Translations under genes and position numbers: made by a program
Part shown: piece after piece, positions 1-7,940 of the stretch
Numbering within the stretch: the first letter of the stretch is position 1
How the letters are laid out: each line of letters opens with the position of its first letter
From: Tenacibaculum finnmarkense genomovar ulcerans
Lineage (GTDB): Bacteria > Bacteroidota > Bacteroidia > Flavobacteriales > Flavobacteriaceae
Length of the DNA: 64,000 bases
Reading direction: 5' to 3'
NCBI RefSeq assembly: GCF_900239495.1
Contig: NZ_OENE01000013.1
Location: 47,969-111,968, forward strand
Notes under the pieces: generated by a model
Database searches by the model: none
Seen by the model: the letters and a program-made list of their open reading frames with translations, nothing else
Told to the model about the DNA's origin: nothing

Positions 1-873
1 TGTAATTATATAGAGCAAAAATACGATCGATTAGATATCTTAATCAATAATGCGGCACAAACCGTAAGAAGACCTTCAGGTTTTTACTTCCATTTAATGG
101 AAAATGAAAAGCTTCCTGTTGATAAACTTCCCAAGTTAGCCCAAAAGTTATTAAGTGATCATGTTGGCTGTTTAGAAGAGTTATCAAGCTTAAGTATTCC
201 TACGGATAAAACAAGTAAAAATAATGTATTGCCTGTTACTTGGCATGGTCCTGAGCCTGGAATAGGTTTGCGTAATTCAGCAGCATTATCTCAGATTCCA
301 TATAGTTTTGATAATTCGTTACAAACTGCTGAGGTTTTCCCTGAAGGCGAACTAGATGCCGATTTACAACAAGTAGATTTAAGAAAAACCAATAGCTGGC
401 GTTTGCGTTTGGGTGAAATTGAAACCACTGAAATGGTAGAAGTACAGTTAGTAAATGCTGTTGCGCCGTTTGTTTTATGTAATCGTTTGTCTAATTTAAT
501 GATGAAAGAAAACACGGGTAAAAAGCATATTATCAATGTAACAGCAATGGAAGGGAAGTTCCATCGATTTAAAAAAGTAGATAGACATCCGCATACAAAT
601 ATGGCAAAAGCGGCTTTAAATATGTTAACACATACCTCAGCATCAACTTTTGCAAAGTCAGGAATTTATATGAATGCCGTGGATACTGGCTGGGTTACTG
701 ATGAAGATCCTGCGGAATTATCTAAAAAGAAAGTAGAAACACATGATTTTCAACCACCTTTAGATATTGTGGATGGTGCAGCACGTGTTATGGATCCGTT
801 AATTGACGGTATAAATACCGGTAAACATTGGTCTGGTAAATTCTTAAAAGATTATTTTCCTATTGATTGGTAG
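1..873 (+). CDS. SDR family oxidoreductase, 5' end outside window
   Basis: The reading frame is open from base 1, so the N-terminal Rossmann glycine motif lies outside the window. The first visible residues include [13 protein letters not shown], the NNAG-type motif that follows beta-strand 4 in short-chain dehydrogenases. Near the C-terminus, [17 protein letters not shown] aligns with the usual YxxxK helix and is followed by [14 protein letters not shown], the PG-motif region. The catalytic Tyr position appears to be Thr (T-N-M-A-K), and the catalytic Ser region reads INVTAMEG. The active site is therefore atypical, and the substrate cannot be guessed. The gene ends in TAG and is followed by the cold-shock promoter. 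Confidence 0.8.
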   Translation, partial: CNYIEQKYDRLDILINNAAQTVRRPSGFYFHLMENEKLPVDKLPKLAQKLLSDHVGCLEELSSLSIPTDKTSKNNVLPVTWHGPEPGIGLRNSAALSQIPYSFDNSLQTAEVFPEGELDADLQQVDLRKTNSWRLRLGEIETTEMVEVQLVNAVAPFVLCNRLSNLMMKENTGKKHIINVTAMEGKFHRFKKVDRHPHTNMAKAALNMLTHTSASTFAKSGIYMNAVDTGWVTDEDPAELSKKKVETHDFQPPLDIVDGAARVMDPLIDGINTGKHWSGKFLKDYFPIDW

Positions 874-894
874 GCTTTTTACAATTTATGGCAT

Positions 895-902
895 TATCTT
901 TG
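895..902 (+). promoter_or_regulatory. Promoter -7 box of the first cold-shock gene
   Basis: TATCTTTG fits the Bacteroidetes -7 consensus TAnnTTTG. It lies 40 bases before the cold-shock start codon, leaving a short untranslated leader. No convincing -33 TTG at the usual 19-21 base spacing was seen. Confidence 0.5.
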
Positions 903-942
903 CAATCTAATTAGTAATTATTAAAATAAATATAGTAACATT

Positions 943-1134
943 ATGAGTACAGGAACAGTAAAATTTTTCAACGACACAAAAGGATTTGGATTTATTACAG
1001 AAGAAGGAGTTGAAAAAGACCACTTTGTACACATCTCAGGATTAATCGATGAGATTAGAGAAGGTGACCAAGTTGAATTTGATTTAGAAGAAGGTAAGAA
1101 AGGACCAAATGCAGTGAACGTAAAAGTGATCTAA
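943..1134 (+). CDS. Cold-shock domain protein (CspA family)
   Basis: This 63-residue protein is a single OB-fold cold-shock domain. KGFGFI (RNP1) and FVH (RNP2) give the aromatic single-strand nucleic-acid binding face, and the protein ends in NAVNVKVI. Such proteins act as RNA chaperones in the cytoplasm. It has its own promoter box and a strong terminator, so it is a monocistronic unit. A near-identical paralogue lies at 12891-13082; the two differ at only a few residues (for example STGT versus NKGI at the N-terminus). Length and start are standard for the family. Confidence 0.95.
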   Translation: MSTGTVKFFNDTKGFGFITEEGVEKDHFVHISGLIDEIREGDQVEFDLEEGKKGPNAVNVKVI

Positions 1135-1151
1135 GCATATATCTTTAAAAT

Positions 1152-1186
1152 AAAAAAGCCCATCAGTAAATGATGGGCTTTTTTTG
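1152..1186 (+). terminator. Intrinsic terminator after cold-shock gene
   Basis: The stem AAAGCCCATCA / TGATGGGCTTT has a five-base loop and is flanked by A and T runs, so it could work in both directions. Confidence 0.85.
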
Positions 1187-1207
1187 TGTGTAATATTTTT
1201 TTTTTGA

Positions 1208-1295
1208 AGCAATTTCCCGCTTTCCGCACTCGCTTTTTTTGTTTTTTAAAAGAAAAAACAAAAAAGAGCTCAAACAAAGCTTCAATCGGGGCTAA
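1208..1295. repeat. REP-like imperfect palindrome
   Basis: An outer pair of arms (AATTTCCCGC and CAATCGGGGC) encloses a long A/T hairpin (CTTTTTTTGTTTTTT against AAAAAACAAAAAAG). The block lies between two terminators in intergenic DNA. It resembles extragenic palindromes common in flavobacterial genomes, from memory rather than a search. Confidence 0.5.
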
Positions 1296-1344
1296 GGATT
1301 TGTACTAAAAACCAAAATACTGCTAACATTTAAAACTTAAAACC

Positions 1345-1380
1345 AAAAAAGGCTGTCTATATAATTAGAACAGCCTTTTA
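1345..1380 (-). terminator. Terminator of the detoxification operon
   Basis: AAAAAGGCTGT pairs with ACAGCCTTTT across a 13-base loop, just downstream of the minus-strand gene that ends at 1408. Confidence 0.7.
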
Positions 1381-1407
1381 CTTGCTTAAAAAAATGGGGA
1401 GAGGGGG

Positions 1408-2235
1408 TTATTTTAAGCTATTTATTAATTTATCAGCAACTAATTTAGAAGATGCTGGATTTTGTCCTGTAATTAAATTACCATCTTGTATTGCATAAGC
1501 ATTCCAATCGTCTTTTTTCGAATAGATACCACCATTTTTAGTTAACATATCTTCTACTAAAAAAGGAACAATATCGGTAAGCCCAACAGCTTGTTCTTCA
1601 GAATTTGTAAATCCTGTAACTTTTTTACCGTTTACCAAAGGAGTTCCATCGGCGTTTTTAACTTCTTTTAAAGCCGCAGGTGCGTGGCATACAAAAGCAA
1701 TCGGTTTGTTTTGATTGTTGAATTCTTCAATTAAAGTTATCGAAGCAACATCTTCTGCTAAATCCCATAAAGGACCGTGTCCGCCAGGATAAAAAACAGC
1801 GTCAAAATCATCCGCATTGATCATTGTTAATGTTTGTGTATTTGCAATTTTAGCCTTTGCAGCGTCGTCTTTATTAAAACGCTCGGTTGCTTTTGTAGCA
1901 GCATCGGGCGAATCACTACTTGGGTCAATAGGAGCAGCGCCTCCTTTTGGTGTTGCGATGGTAATTGTAGCACCTTTATCTAACAAAGCGTAATACGGAG
2001 CGGCAAATTCTTCTACCCAAAATCCTGTTTTTTTATCCGTATTCCCTAATTTATCGTGTGATGTTAAAACAAATAAGATGTTCATTTTTTTAGTTTTAGT
2101 GGTTATTTTTTCATCCGAAGAAACTCTTTCCGCAGAATTTTTGTTTGCTGTTTTACAGCTTGATATTGAAATCATTCCAAAGATTATTGCAGAAATCATT
2201 GGAAATATAATGGCTGCTTTTTGTAGTATTTTCAT
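1408..2235 (-). CDS. DJ-1/PfpI (Hsp31-like) family lipoprotein
   Basis: This 275-residue protein belongs to the DJ-1/PfpI glutamine-amidotransferase-like superfamily. The nucleophile elbow AFVCHAPAAL gives Cys183 and His184, YPGGHGP (149-155) is the oxyanion region, and EE near residue 75 could supply the acidic partner. Hsp31-like members act as glyoxalase III or deglycase-type enzymes on reactive dicarbonyls. The N-terminus is a lipoprotein signal with lipobox ISSC (Cys27), so it should be envelope-anchored, unlike most cytoplasmic homologues. Met51 starts the conserved domain and could be a second, cytoplasmic start. It is the last gene of the TetR-nitroreductase-dehydrogenase operon, which supports a role against carbonyl stress. 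Confidence 0.85.
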   Translation of the reverse strand: MKILQKAAIIFPMISAIIFGMISISSCKTANKNSAERVSSDEKITTKTKKMNILFVLTSHDKLGNTDKKTGFWVEEFAAPYYALLDKGATITIATPKGGAAPIDPSSDSPDAATKATERFNKDDAAKAKIANTQTLTMINADDFDAVFYPGGHGPLWDLAEDVASITLIEEFNNQNKPIAFVCHAPAALKEVKNADGTPLVNGKKVTGFTNSEEQAVGLTDIVPFLVEDMLTKNGGIYSKKDDWNAYAIQDGNLITGQNPASSKLVADKLINSLK

Positions 2236-2250
2236 CTTTAAAAAAATAAA

Positions 2251-3411
2251 TTAATACGCCATTTTTACGATCTCTTCAACGTTTTTAGGCGATAAAGATT
2301 GATGCTCTCCCAAAGCTAACCAACCACGTTCTGTAAAGCGTTTTGCGATTATTTCAGCAGTTCCTTGGTAATCTTTTGTGTAATCCGATAATTTAGTGTC
2401 AATACCTAATTCATGGAAAAAAGCCACTGTTTTATCAATACCAGCCTGTGCTTTTTCATCCGTAGAACCTGTGGTAACATTCCAAACACGTTCGGCATAT
2501 TGTGCTAATTTTTCTTTTTTAGCTTCAAAATTAAAGGCGTAATGGCTTGGTGCAATTATTGCCAAAGTACGGGCGTGATCAATACCAAATAAAGCCGTTA
2601 ATTCATGTCCGATTCCATGTACTGCCCAGTCGCCAGGAACGCCTTGTTGAATTAATCCATTTAACGCCATCGTGCAACTCCACATATAATTTGCAGCGGC
2701 TTTGTAATCCGTAGGATCTTTTAAAACTTTTGGCGCAACTTCAATAATAGTTTGTAAAATGCTTTCTGCAAAACGATCTTGCAATAATCCACCTACAGGA
2801 TAGGTCATATATTGTTCTAAAACGTGTGTAAAAGAATCGGCTAAACCATTGGCTAATTGACGTTGTGGAATAGAGGTAATTACTTGCGGATCTAAGACTG
2901 AAAATTCAGGAAATAATCCAGGACCGCCCATGGCAAGCTTTTCTTTGGTTTCTCTTCGGGTAATTACTGCGCCAGAATTCATTTCAGAACCTGTTGCAGG
3001 CATTGTTAAGACCGTTCCAAAAGGCATTCCTTTTTCAGTTCTGATGTTATTGGTTAAAATATCCCAAGGAATTTCGCCGTCATATAATGCCGCAGCTGAT
3101 AAAAACTTCGTTCCATCGATAACAGAACCACCACCAACAGCTAATAAATACGTGATTTTTTGGTCTTTAATTACTTTTAAAGCATCTAAGAGTACCGAAT
3201 ATTCTGGATTTGCAGGAATTCCGCCAAATTCAACAACCTCAACAGTTTTTAAGGCTTCTTTTACCTGGTTATAAACACCATTTTTTTTGATGCTTCCGCC
3301 GCCAAAAAGTAGTAAAACCTTTGCATCTTTGGGAATTTGTGTTGTTATTTCTTTTATAGTATCTTTTCCAAAGATAATTTTGGTTGGATTTTTAAATTGA
3401 AAACTATTCAT
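2251..3411 (-). CDS. yqhD: Iron-containing alcohol dehydrogenase, YqhD type
   Basis: The protein has 386 residues, almost the length of E. coli YqhD (387), and is similar along its whole length (start FKNPTKIIFGKDTI; GGGS at 37-40; AVGGGSVIDGTK at 91-102). The metal ligands of the group III alcohol dehydrogenases are all present: Asp192, His196, His265 and His279. YqhD is an NADPH-dependent aldehyde reductase that removes short-chain and lipid-derived aldehydes. The gene sits 15 bases before the DJ-1 family gene and about 31 bases after the nitroreductase, consistent with one transcript controlled by the adjacent TetR regulator. Confidence 0.93.
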   Translation of the reverse strand: MNSFQFKNPTKIIFGKDTIKEITTQIPKDAKVLLLFGGGSIKKNGVYNQVKEALKTVEVVEFGGIPANPEYSVLLDALKVIKDQKITYLLAVGGGSVIDGTKFLSAAALYDGEIPWDILTNNIRTEKGMPFGTVLTMPATGSEMNSGAVITRRETKEKLAMGGPGLFPEFSVLDPQVITSIPQRQLANGLADSFTHVLEQYMTYPVGGLLQDRFAESILQTIIEVAPKVLKDPTDYKAAANYMWSCTMALNGLIQQGVPGDWAVHGIGHELTALFGIDHARTLAIIAPSHYAFNFEAKKEKLAQYAERVWNVTTGSTDEKAQAGIDKTVAFFHELGIDTKLSDYTKDYQGTAEIIAKRFTERGWLALGEHQSLSPKNVEEIVKMAY

Positions 3412-3442
3412 CTTTTAATTTTTTTAGGGAAATCTTTTAGTT

Positions 3443-4075
3443 TTACTCGATTACGGTTACTAATTCATTCATCGGTTTTCTAACTTTTACTAAGTTTACC
3501 AACCAATCTTTGTCTTCGGCTCTGTATCCGATAGGCAATAAAACAGCACTGCGTAATCCTTTTTCACGTAAGTTTAAAATTTCATCAACAGCGGCAGGAT
3601 CAAAACCTTCTACAGGTGTCGCATCAACTTGTTCGTAAGCGGCGGCTGTAATGGCTTGTGAAAAAGCAATATAAGCTTGTTTTGCTGCGTGATTAAAATT
3701 CTCTTCGGCATCTTTCTGCGGATAAGAGCTTAATAACATCTGACGGTAATTTTCCCAGCCTTCGTTTTTAAAACCACGGATTTGATTTGTTAAATCGAAC
3801 ATGTGATTAATTCTGTCTTCGGTATAAGTATCCCAAGCAGCGAAAACAAGTAGGTGAGAGCAGTCAGTAATTACCGATTGATTCCAAGCGATTGGTTTAA
3901 TTTGTTCTTTAATTTCCTGATTTTTAATCACAAAAATTTCGAAAGGTTGTAATCCGCTTGAGGTTGGTGCTAAACGTGCTGCCTCTAAGATACGTGCTAC
4001 TTTTTCTTCGGATACTTTTTTACCGTTCATTGCTTTAGCGGCATATCTCCATTTTAATGTGTCTAATAATTCCAT
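3443..4075 (-). CDS. Nitroreductase family NAD(P)H oxidoreductase
   Basis: The protein has the FMN-binding nitroreductase fold: RYAAKAMNGKKV near the N-terminus, LAPTSSGLQPFEIFVI for flavin contact, and a C-terminal VLLPIGYRAEDKDW. Family members use FMN and NAD(P)H to reduce nitroaromatics, quinones or unsaturated carbonyls. The frame is open 20 codons further upstream, to 4135. That extension (MTVSLKHNN...) has no family resemblance, whereas MELLDTLKWRYA is the typical start, so I place the start at 4075. It is the second gene of the operon. Confidence 0.9.
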   Translation of the reverse strand: MELLDTLKWRYAAKAMNGKKVSEEKVARILEAARLAPTSSGLQPFEIFVIKNQEIKEQIKPIAWNQSVITDCSHLLVFAAWDTYTEDRINHMFDLTNQIRGFKNEGWENYRQMLLSSYPQKDAEENFNHAAKQAYIAFSQAITAAAYEQVDATPVEGFDPAAVDEILNLREKGLRSAVLLPIGYRAEDKDWLVNLVKVRKPMNELVTVIE

Positions 4076-4150
4076 AATACTTGCTTTTTTTATGTTGTTA
4101 TATTCTATGTTATTGTGTTTGAGGGAAACTGTCAATTAGAACAGGGGTAT

Positions 4151-4744
4151 TTAATTTACACTTTTGCAAACCTTGATACTATTCCAAGCAGATTGATACG
4201 CTTCTTCAATATGAGTTTCATCCAAAGTAAAAACACCTCGTTTTTGAGAAATCATTAAAAAAGACAGCGGATTAATTGCATAGGCATATAATATATAATC
4301 GGACATTGGCTTGATGATTCCTTCTTTTTTACCACGATTCCAAAGATCGAGTAGTGGTTGTAAGTGCTTGATTCCTTCTTGACGACTTTCTTCATCAATT
4401 ACGGGAGTATTGTCGCATTGTGCTAAAAACATGGCGTTTTCACACTCTTGTAGTTTAAATTCGGCAATACGTTTCCAGATAATTTCAAAACCGTCTTCCA
4501 CAGATACTTTATCGCTGTAAGTTGCAAAAGCATAATCGGTATATTTTGATTTTACTTCGATATAGGTTTGATTTACTAAATCTTGCTTGCTTTCAAAATA
4601 TAAATAGATCGTTGCTGGTGATACTTTTGCCATTTTTGCAATTTTACTCATCGGAGTAGCATGAAAACCATTATTGTTTACCAACTCAATAGTTGCTTTT
4701 ACAAGTGCGTTTCGTTTATCAATACTTTTTTGAAGTTTTGCCAT
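4151..4744 (-). CDS. TetR/AcrR family transcriptional repressor
   Basis: This 197-residue protein has an N-terminal TetR DNA-binding domain: GFHATPMSKIAKMAKVSPATIYLYFESKQDLV spans about residues 26-57 and holds the helix-turn-helix and the YxYFxSK signature. The C-terminal part is the variable ligand-binding and dimerisation region. It is the first gene of the nitroreductase/YqhD/DJ-1 operon. A perfect 14-base palindrome lies in its promoter, so it probably represses its own operon until an electrophile or aldehyde binds. The inducer cannot be deduced. Confidence 0.92.
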   Translation of the reverse strand: MAKLQKSIDKRNALVKATIELVNNNGFHATPMSKIAKMAKVSPATIYLYFESKQDLVNQTYIEVKSKYTDYAFATYSDKVSVEDGFEIIWKRIAEFKLQECENAMFLAQCDNTPVIDEESRQEGIKHLQPLLDLWNRGKKEGIIKPMSDYILYAYAINPLSFLMISQKRGVFTLDETHIEEAYQSAWNSIKVCKSVN

Positions 4745-4786
4745 TATATAATATTGTTATTTTTCTTTCTTTTATTTATGATGATG

Positions 4787-4794
4787 CAAATATA
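4787..4794 (-). promoter_or_regulatory. Promoter -7 box of the tetR operon
   Basis: On the minus strand this reads TATATTTG, a match to TAnnTTTG, and predicts a transcript start near 4780 with a leader of about 36 bases. The palindrome at 4804-4817 lies just upstream of the box, between -7 and -33. Confidence 0.5.
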
Positions 4795-4803
4795 TATAAT
4801 AAA

Positions 4804-4817
4804 AATGAATATTCATT
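4804..4817. promoter_or_regulatory. Candidate TetR operator palindrome
   Basis: AATGAATATTCATT is a perfect palindrome with the TGAATnATTCA character of many TetR-family operators. It sits between the predicted -7 box and -33 region of the operon, where a bound dimer would block RNA polymerase. Confidence 0.6.
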
Positions 4818-4981
4818 CTTTTTTATTATGATAAGTGATAACGAAGAAAGAAATATTAAATGAAGAGAGGTTTCACGTTATTATTTTACTTTCTTTAAAT
4901 TAAATCGTTTTTTATACTTATATCGTTGATAATATTAAGTTTATATTATAACAATAAGATAAAATTGCTTTTCTTTGTAAC

Positions 4982-5770
4982 ATGGCATTTTTAGGAAACG
5001 ATAGTTTATCTCAGATATTACCAAATTTAATAGACCCATTTGATGTGACCCGTTTAAAGAGTGCGCATTATGAATTAAGTATTGGGGAAGAAGCTTTCGT
5101 AACGGGAGACAATTCAGATAGTAAAACAATTCTAGCAGAAAATGAAAGTATTACAATAGAACCTGGTCAATTTGCATTATTATTAACGGAAGAAAAAGTT
5201 ACCATACCAAACGATAAAATAGCTTTTATTTCGATTAAAGCAGGTCAAAAATTTAAAGGACTTGTTAATATTTCAGGTTTTCATGTTGACCCTGGTTTTA
5301 AAGGGAAACTTTTATTTTCGGTATATAATGCTGGTCCATCAAAAATATTATTGGAACGAGGACAAAAATGTTTTCTTATTTGGTATAGCGAACTTATTGG
5401 AAATGCAAGCTATAATGGAGTACATAATAATCAAGAAAAGATTCCGATTAAGCATATAGAAAACCTGACAGGAGATTTAGCTTCACCAAATGTTCTTTTA
5501 ACTAGAATTACTGAGATTAATTCCCAGATTACTAGACATTGGTTCGCAATTGGTCTTATCTTGGTTGCTTGTATAGGTATAAGTACTAAATTTTATTGGC
5601 AAAAAACTCAATATGAAGATGGATTTAATGACGGATATAATAAAAAACAAATCGAGGAAAAAGTAACTAACAAAGTCGACCTTATCATAAATAAGAAAAT
5701 GGATAGTATTATTGGTGCGAAATTTGATAAAATAAATATAATTAGAGATACTATTACTATTCAAAAATAA
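4982..5770 (+). CDS. Membrane-anchored dCTP deaminase/dUTPase-fold protein
   Basis: Residues 1-170 read like a dCTP deaminase (Dcd) domain: LIDPFDVTRLKSAHYELSIG at the start, then SIKAGQKFKGLVNISGFHVDPGFKGKLLFSVYNAG around 84-118. By-eye alignment to E. coli Dcd puts Lys86, Phe91 and Ser113 where Arg110, Arg115 and Glu138 act, so normal dCTP deamination is unlikely. The fold may bind a nucleotide without converting it. A hydrophobic segment at 187-206 (HWFAIGLILVACIGISTKFYW) predicts one membrane span, followed by about 55 charged residues. It is the first gene of the accessory island, and the next gene starts directly after its stop. Dcd-type proteins are known in phage defence, but this architecture is not one I recognise. 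Confidence 0.75.
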   Translation: MAFLGNDSLSQILPNLIDPFDVTRLKSAHYELSIGEEAFVTGDNSDSKTILAENESITIEPGQFALLLTEEKVTIPNDKIAFISIKAGQKFKGLVNISGFHVDPGFKGKLLFSVYNAGPSKILLERGQKCFLIWYSELIGNASYNGVHNNQEKIPIKHIENLTGDLASPNVLLTRITEINSQITRHWFAIGLILVACIGISTKFYWQKTQYEDGFNDGYNKKQIEEKVTNKVDLIINKKMDSIIGAKFDKINIIRDTITIQK

Positions 5771-6352
5771 ATGAAAAATAATCTACAAAATATAAATTTA
5801 TTAGATTCAACTTTTAATCAAAATGAAAAGTTGCCAAATTCTTTTGTTGTAGAATTTACTGAAATTAATAATAAGCAAAGAGAAGGGGCTGTTCGAATTA
5901 CTATTGATGGAGTTCAAATAGGAGATGTTATTGATGATAATTCTTATGAAAAAGATTTTTATCGTTACCACGATGTATTTCATTATACATTTGCTACAAT
6001 GCTTGATTGGTCTCCTTGTGCTAGAGTCATGCTTAAAAGAAAAAGGAAAAGTATTCCAATTATTGATGCGTATGAAGATGGAGCAAGAGCTACTATAACA
6101 GAAGAAGCTATATCTCTAATGCTCTTTAATGAAGCTAAAAGAAAAAATCTCTTTAAAAATAAAAAGGTTAGTAAGGGCTTATTAAAAATAATAAAGCAAA
6201 TGACAGAATCTTTTGAGGTAAAAGTAAAAACAAAAACTGAATGGGAAAAAGCCATCGTAAAAGGCTATAGCTTATTCAGAAAACTTATTGCTAATAAAGG
6301 CGGAAAAATAGAATTTAATTCAATAGATAGAAAAGCTGTTTTTATAGGATAA
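5771..6352 (+). CDS. MazG-like putative nucleotide pyrophosphohydrolase
   Basis: The 193-residue protein carries YRYHDVFH (64-71), RKRKS (90-94), EDGARA (102-107) and EEA (111-113) in an all-helical context. As I remember it, this pattern occurs in a MazG-associated domain family that travels with nucleotide-modification genes. Acidic and histidine residues in HDVFH, EDG and EEA could hold metal, as in all-alpha NTP pyrophosphohydrolases. The start codon directly abuts the stop of the deaminase-fold gene, so the two are probably translationally coupled. A role in hydrolysing or sensing a nucleotide is inferred from the neighbours; the specificity is unknown. A hairpin follows at 6396-6418. 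Confidence 0.6.
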   Translation: MKNNLQNINLLDSTFNQNEKLPNSFVVEFTEINNKQREGAVRITIDGVQIGDVIDDNSYEKDFYRYHDVFHYTFATMLDWSPCARVMLKRKRKSIPIIDAYEDGARATITEEAISLMLFNEAKRKNLFKNKKVSKGLLKIIKQMTESFEVKVKTKTEWEKAIVKGYSLFRKLIANKGGKIEFNSIDRKAVFIG

Positions 6353-6395
6353 TTACTGAAGAATCTATTTGTAATAAAATAAATCATTAATATAA

Positions 6396-6418
6396 GAACT
6401 GGCTTAATGCTAGTTCTT
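6396..6418 (+). terminator. Hairpin between island genes 2 and 3
   Basis: AAGAACTGGC pairs with GCTAGTTCTT (one mismatch) around a three-base loop, followed by a weakly T-rich stretch. It may terminate or attenuate transcription between the MazG-like and hypermodification-like genes. Confidence 0.45.
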
Positions 6419-6440
6419 GTTGTTTAAACTAATAATAAAA

Positions 6441-7433
6441 TTGGAATTAATTATAAAAAATACTGTACCAAAAAAATCTAAAGTATATGATACTTACTGG
6501 AAATTTGCGACAGAAAGACAAAATATTTTCTTTAATAAAATAAATAAAAAAGAAATATGGACTGAAGATGAAATACTAATAAAACATAAGTTTACCAATG
6601 CTTACCGTGCTTCAGATAGAGTCAGTCAATACTTAATAAAAGAAATAATTTATAATAATACTCATAGCCAAGAACCTAAAGAAGTTTTATTTAGAATATT
6701 ACTTTTTAAGATATTTAATAAAATTGAAACTTGGGAGTCATTGAGTAAAAAAATTGGAGATATTTCTTTTAAAAATTACAAGTATGAGTTATATGATAAA
6801 ATATTAACAGATATAATGACTTCGGGAAAAGCAATTTATTCTGGAGCATATATAATGACTTCAGGAAGAAGTACTTTTGGATATAGTAAAAAACATCGGA
6901 ATCATCTTAAATTAATTGAATTTATGATGAATGATAAATTAGATGAGAAGATTAGTGAGTTAAAAAGCTTAGAAAGTTTATTTTATTTATTAAAATCCTA
7001 CCCAACAATTGGAAATTTCTTAGGGTATCAATATGCGACAGACATAAACTATAGTCTTTTATGTGATTTTAATGAAATGGATTTTGTTTTCCCTGGTCCT
7101 GGAGCTCTAGATGGTATAAAAAAATGCTTTACGGATATAGGAGGCTATAGTCAATCTGATATAATAAAATATGTAACTGATAGACAAGAAAAAGAGGTTT
7201 TAAGATTAGACTTAGATTTTAAAGATTTGTGGGGCAGAAGATTACAATTAATAGATTGCCAAAATTTATTTTGTGAAGTAGATAAATATTCAAGGGTGGC
7301 TCATCCTGATATTGATGGTATATCTGGGAGAAAAAGAATAAAACAAATTTATCGACAAAAAAAGAATAATTCTATTATTAATTATTGGTACCCTCCAAAA
7401 TGGAAAATAAATGATAAAATAAAAAATATTTAA
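6441..7433 (+). CDS. Putative DNA base hypermodification protein (HMUDK helical-domain/thymine pyrophosphorylase type)
   Basis: This protein carries FTNAYRASDRVSQYL (residues 51-65), PTIGNFLGYQYATDINYS, FPGPGALDGI (217-226) and a C-terminal WYPPKW. These match, from memory, the helical, glycosylase-like domain shared by 5-hydroxymethyl-dU DNA kinases and the alpha-glutamyl/putrescinyl thymine pyrophosphorylases, enzymes of phage DNA base hypermodification. No P-loop kinase domain is attached, so it resembles the stand-alone pyrophosphorylase-like form. The frame opens at 6417, but that part overlaps the upstream hairpin. TTG at 6441 (MELIIKNTVPKKS) is the better start, since there is no ATG. 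What the protein does in a bacterial chromosome is unknown. Confidence 0.7.
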   Translation: MELIIKNTVPKKSKVYDTYWKFATERQNIFFNKINKKEIWTEDEILIKHKFTNAYRASDRVSQYLIKEIIYNNTHSQEPKEVLFRILLFKIFNKIETWESLSKKIGDISFKNYKYELYDKILTDIMTSGKAIYSGAYIMTSGRSTFGYSKKHRNHLKLIEFMMNDKLDEKISELKSLESLFYLLKSYPTIGNFLGYQYATDINYSLLCDFNEMDFVFPGPGALDGIKKCFTDIGGYSQSDIIKYVTDRQEKEVLRLDLDFKDLWGRRLQLIDCQNLFCEVDKYSRVAHPDIDGISGRKRIKQIYRQKKNNSIINYWYPPKWKINDKIKNI

Positions 7434-7450
7434 TTAAAATAAAATGCTAT

Positions 7451-7933
7451 ATGGAAAAAGGAAACAATGTATTTATAAGCCATTACGGTAAAGATGATGA
7501 CAAAGTTCAAAGGTTAAAAGAAAGATTTGCAGAAAGTAATTATAAAGTTAGGAATTATTCTGTAGATAGTACAAAGCACACAGAGCGAAAGCGACCAAGT
7601 AAAGAAGTTATAGAAAGACTTCTTAGAAGACAAATTAGTTGGTCTGGTTCGTTTATTTGCTTAATAGGAGATAAGACACATACTAGACCTTGGGTTGATT
7701 ATGAAATTAAAGAAGCAATTAAACAAAATAAAAAAATAATCGGTGTTTATGCCCATGGAAGTAAAGAAACGGCAGAGCTACCAGTGGGTTTAAAAAAATA
7801 TGGAGTAGCAACTATTGGTTGGAATTCTATTGATAGATTAGTTGATATAATGAATGAAAAGGAGATTCCACAAGAAACTCCATCAGGTACAGAAAGAGAG
7901 CCTTTATATCAAATGGAAAAAATAAAATGTTAA
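7451..7933 (+). CDS. TIR-like (ThsB/MTH538-type) domain protein
   Basis: The 160-residue protein is almost entirely one TIR-like domain. NVFISHYGKDDDKVQRL (6-22) is strand A with box 1, SWSGSFICLIGDKTHTRPWVDYEIKEAI (63-90) carries the WVxxEI motif with candidate catalytic Glu85, and IIGVYAHG follows. This matches the family containing Thoeris ThsB, whose members use NAD+ to make a signalling nucleotide after phage infection. No ThsA (SIR2/SLOG) partner is adjacent. The only nearby effector-like protein is the membrane protein at 8567. The gene lies 17 bases after the hypermodification-like gene and 7 bases before the Nmad2 start, so an operon is likely. Confidence 0.8.
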   Translation: MEKGNNVFISHYGKDDDKVQRLKERFAESNYKVRNYSVDSTKHTERKRPSKEVIERLLRRQISWSGSFICLIGDKTHTRPWVDYEIKEAIKQNKKIIGVYAHGSKETAELPVGLKKYGVATIGWNSIDRLVDIMNEKEIPQETPSGTEREPLYQMEKIKC

Positions 7934-7940
7934 GGTTATT

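Noticed and set aside
291..536. Minus-strand frame inside the SDR gene
   Set aside because: Antisense shadow of a well-supported gene; composition is not protein-like.
2930..3274. 114-residue plus-strand frame inside the alcohol dehydrogenase gene
   Set aside because: Antisense shadow of yqhD with no domain resemblance.
4076..4135. Upstream extension of the nitroreductase (start at 4135)
   Set aside because: The 20 extra residues have no family resemblance, and MELLDTLKWRYA is the usual start.
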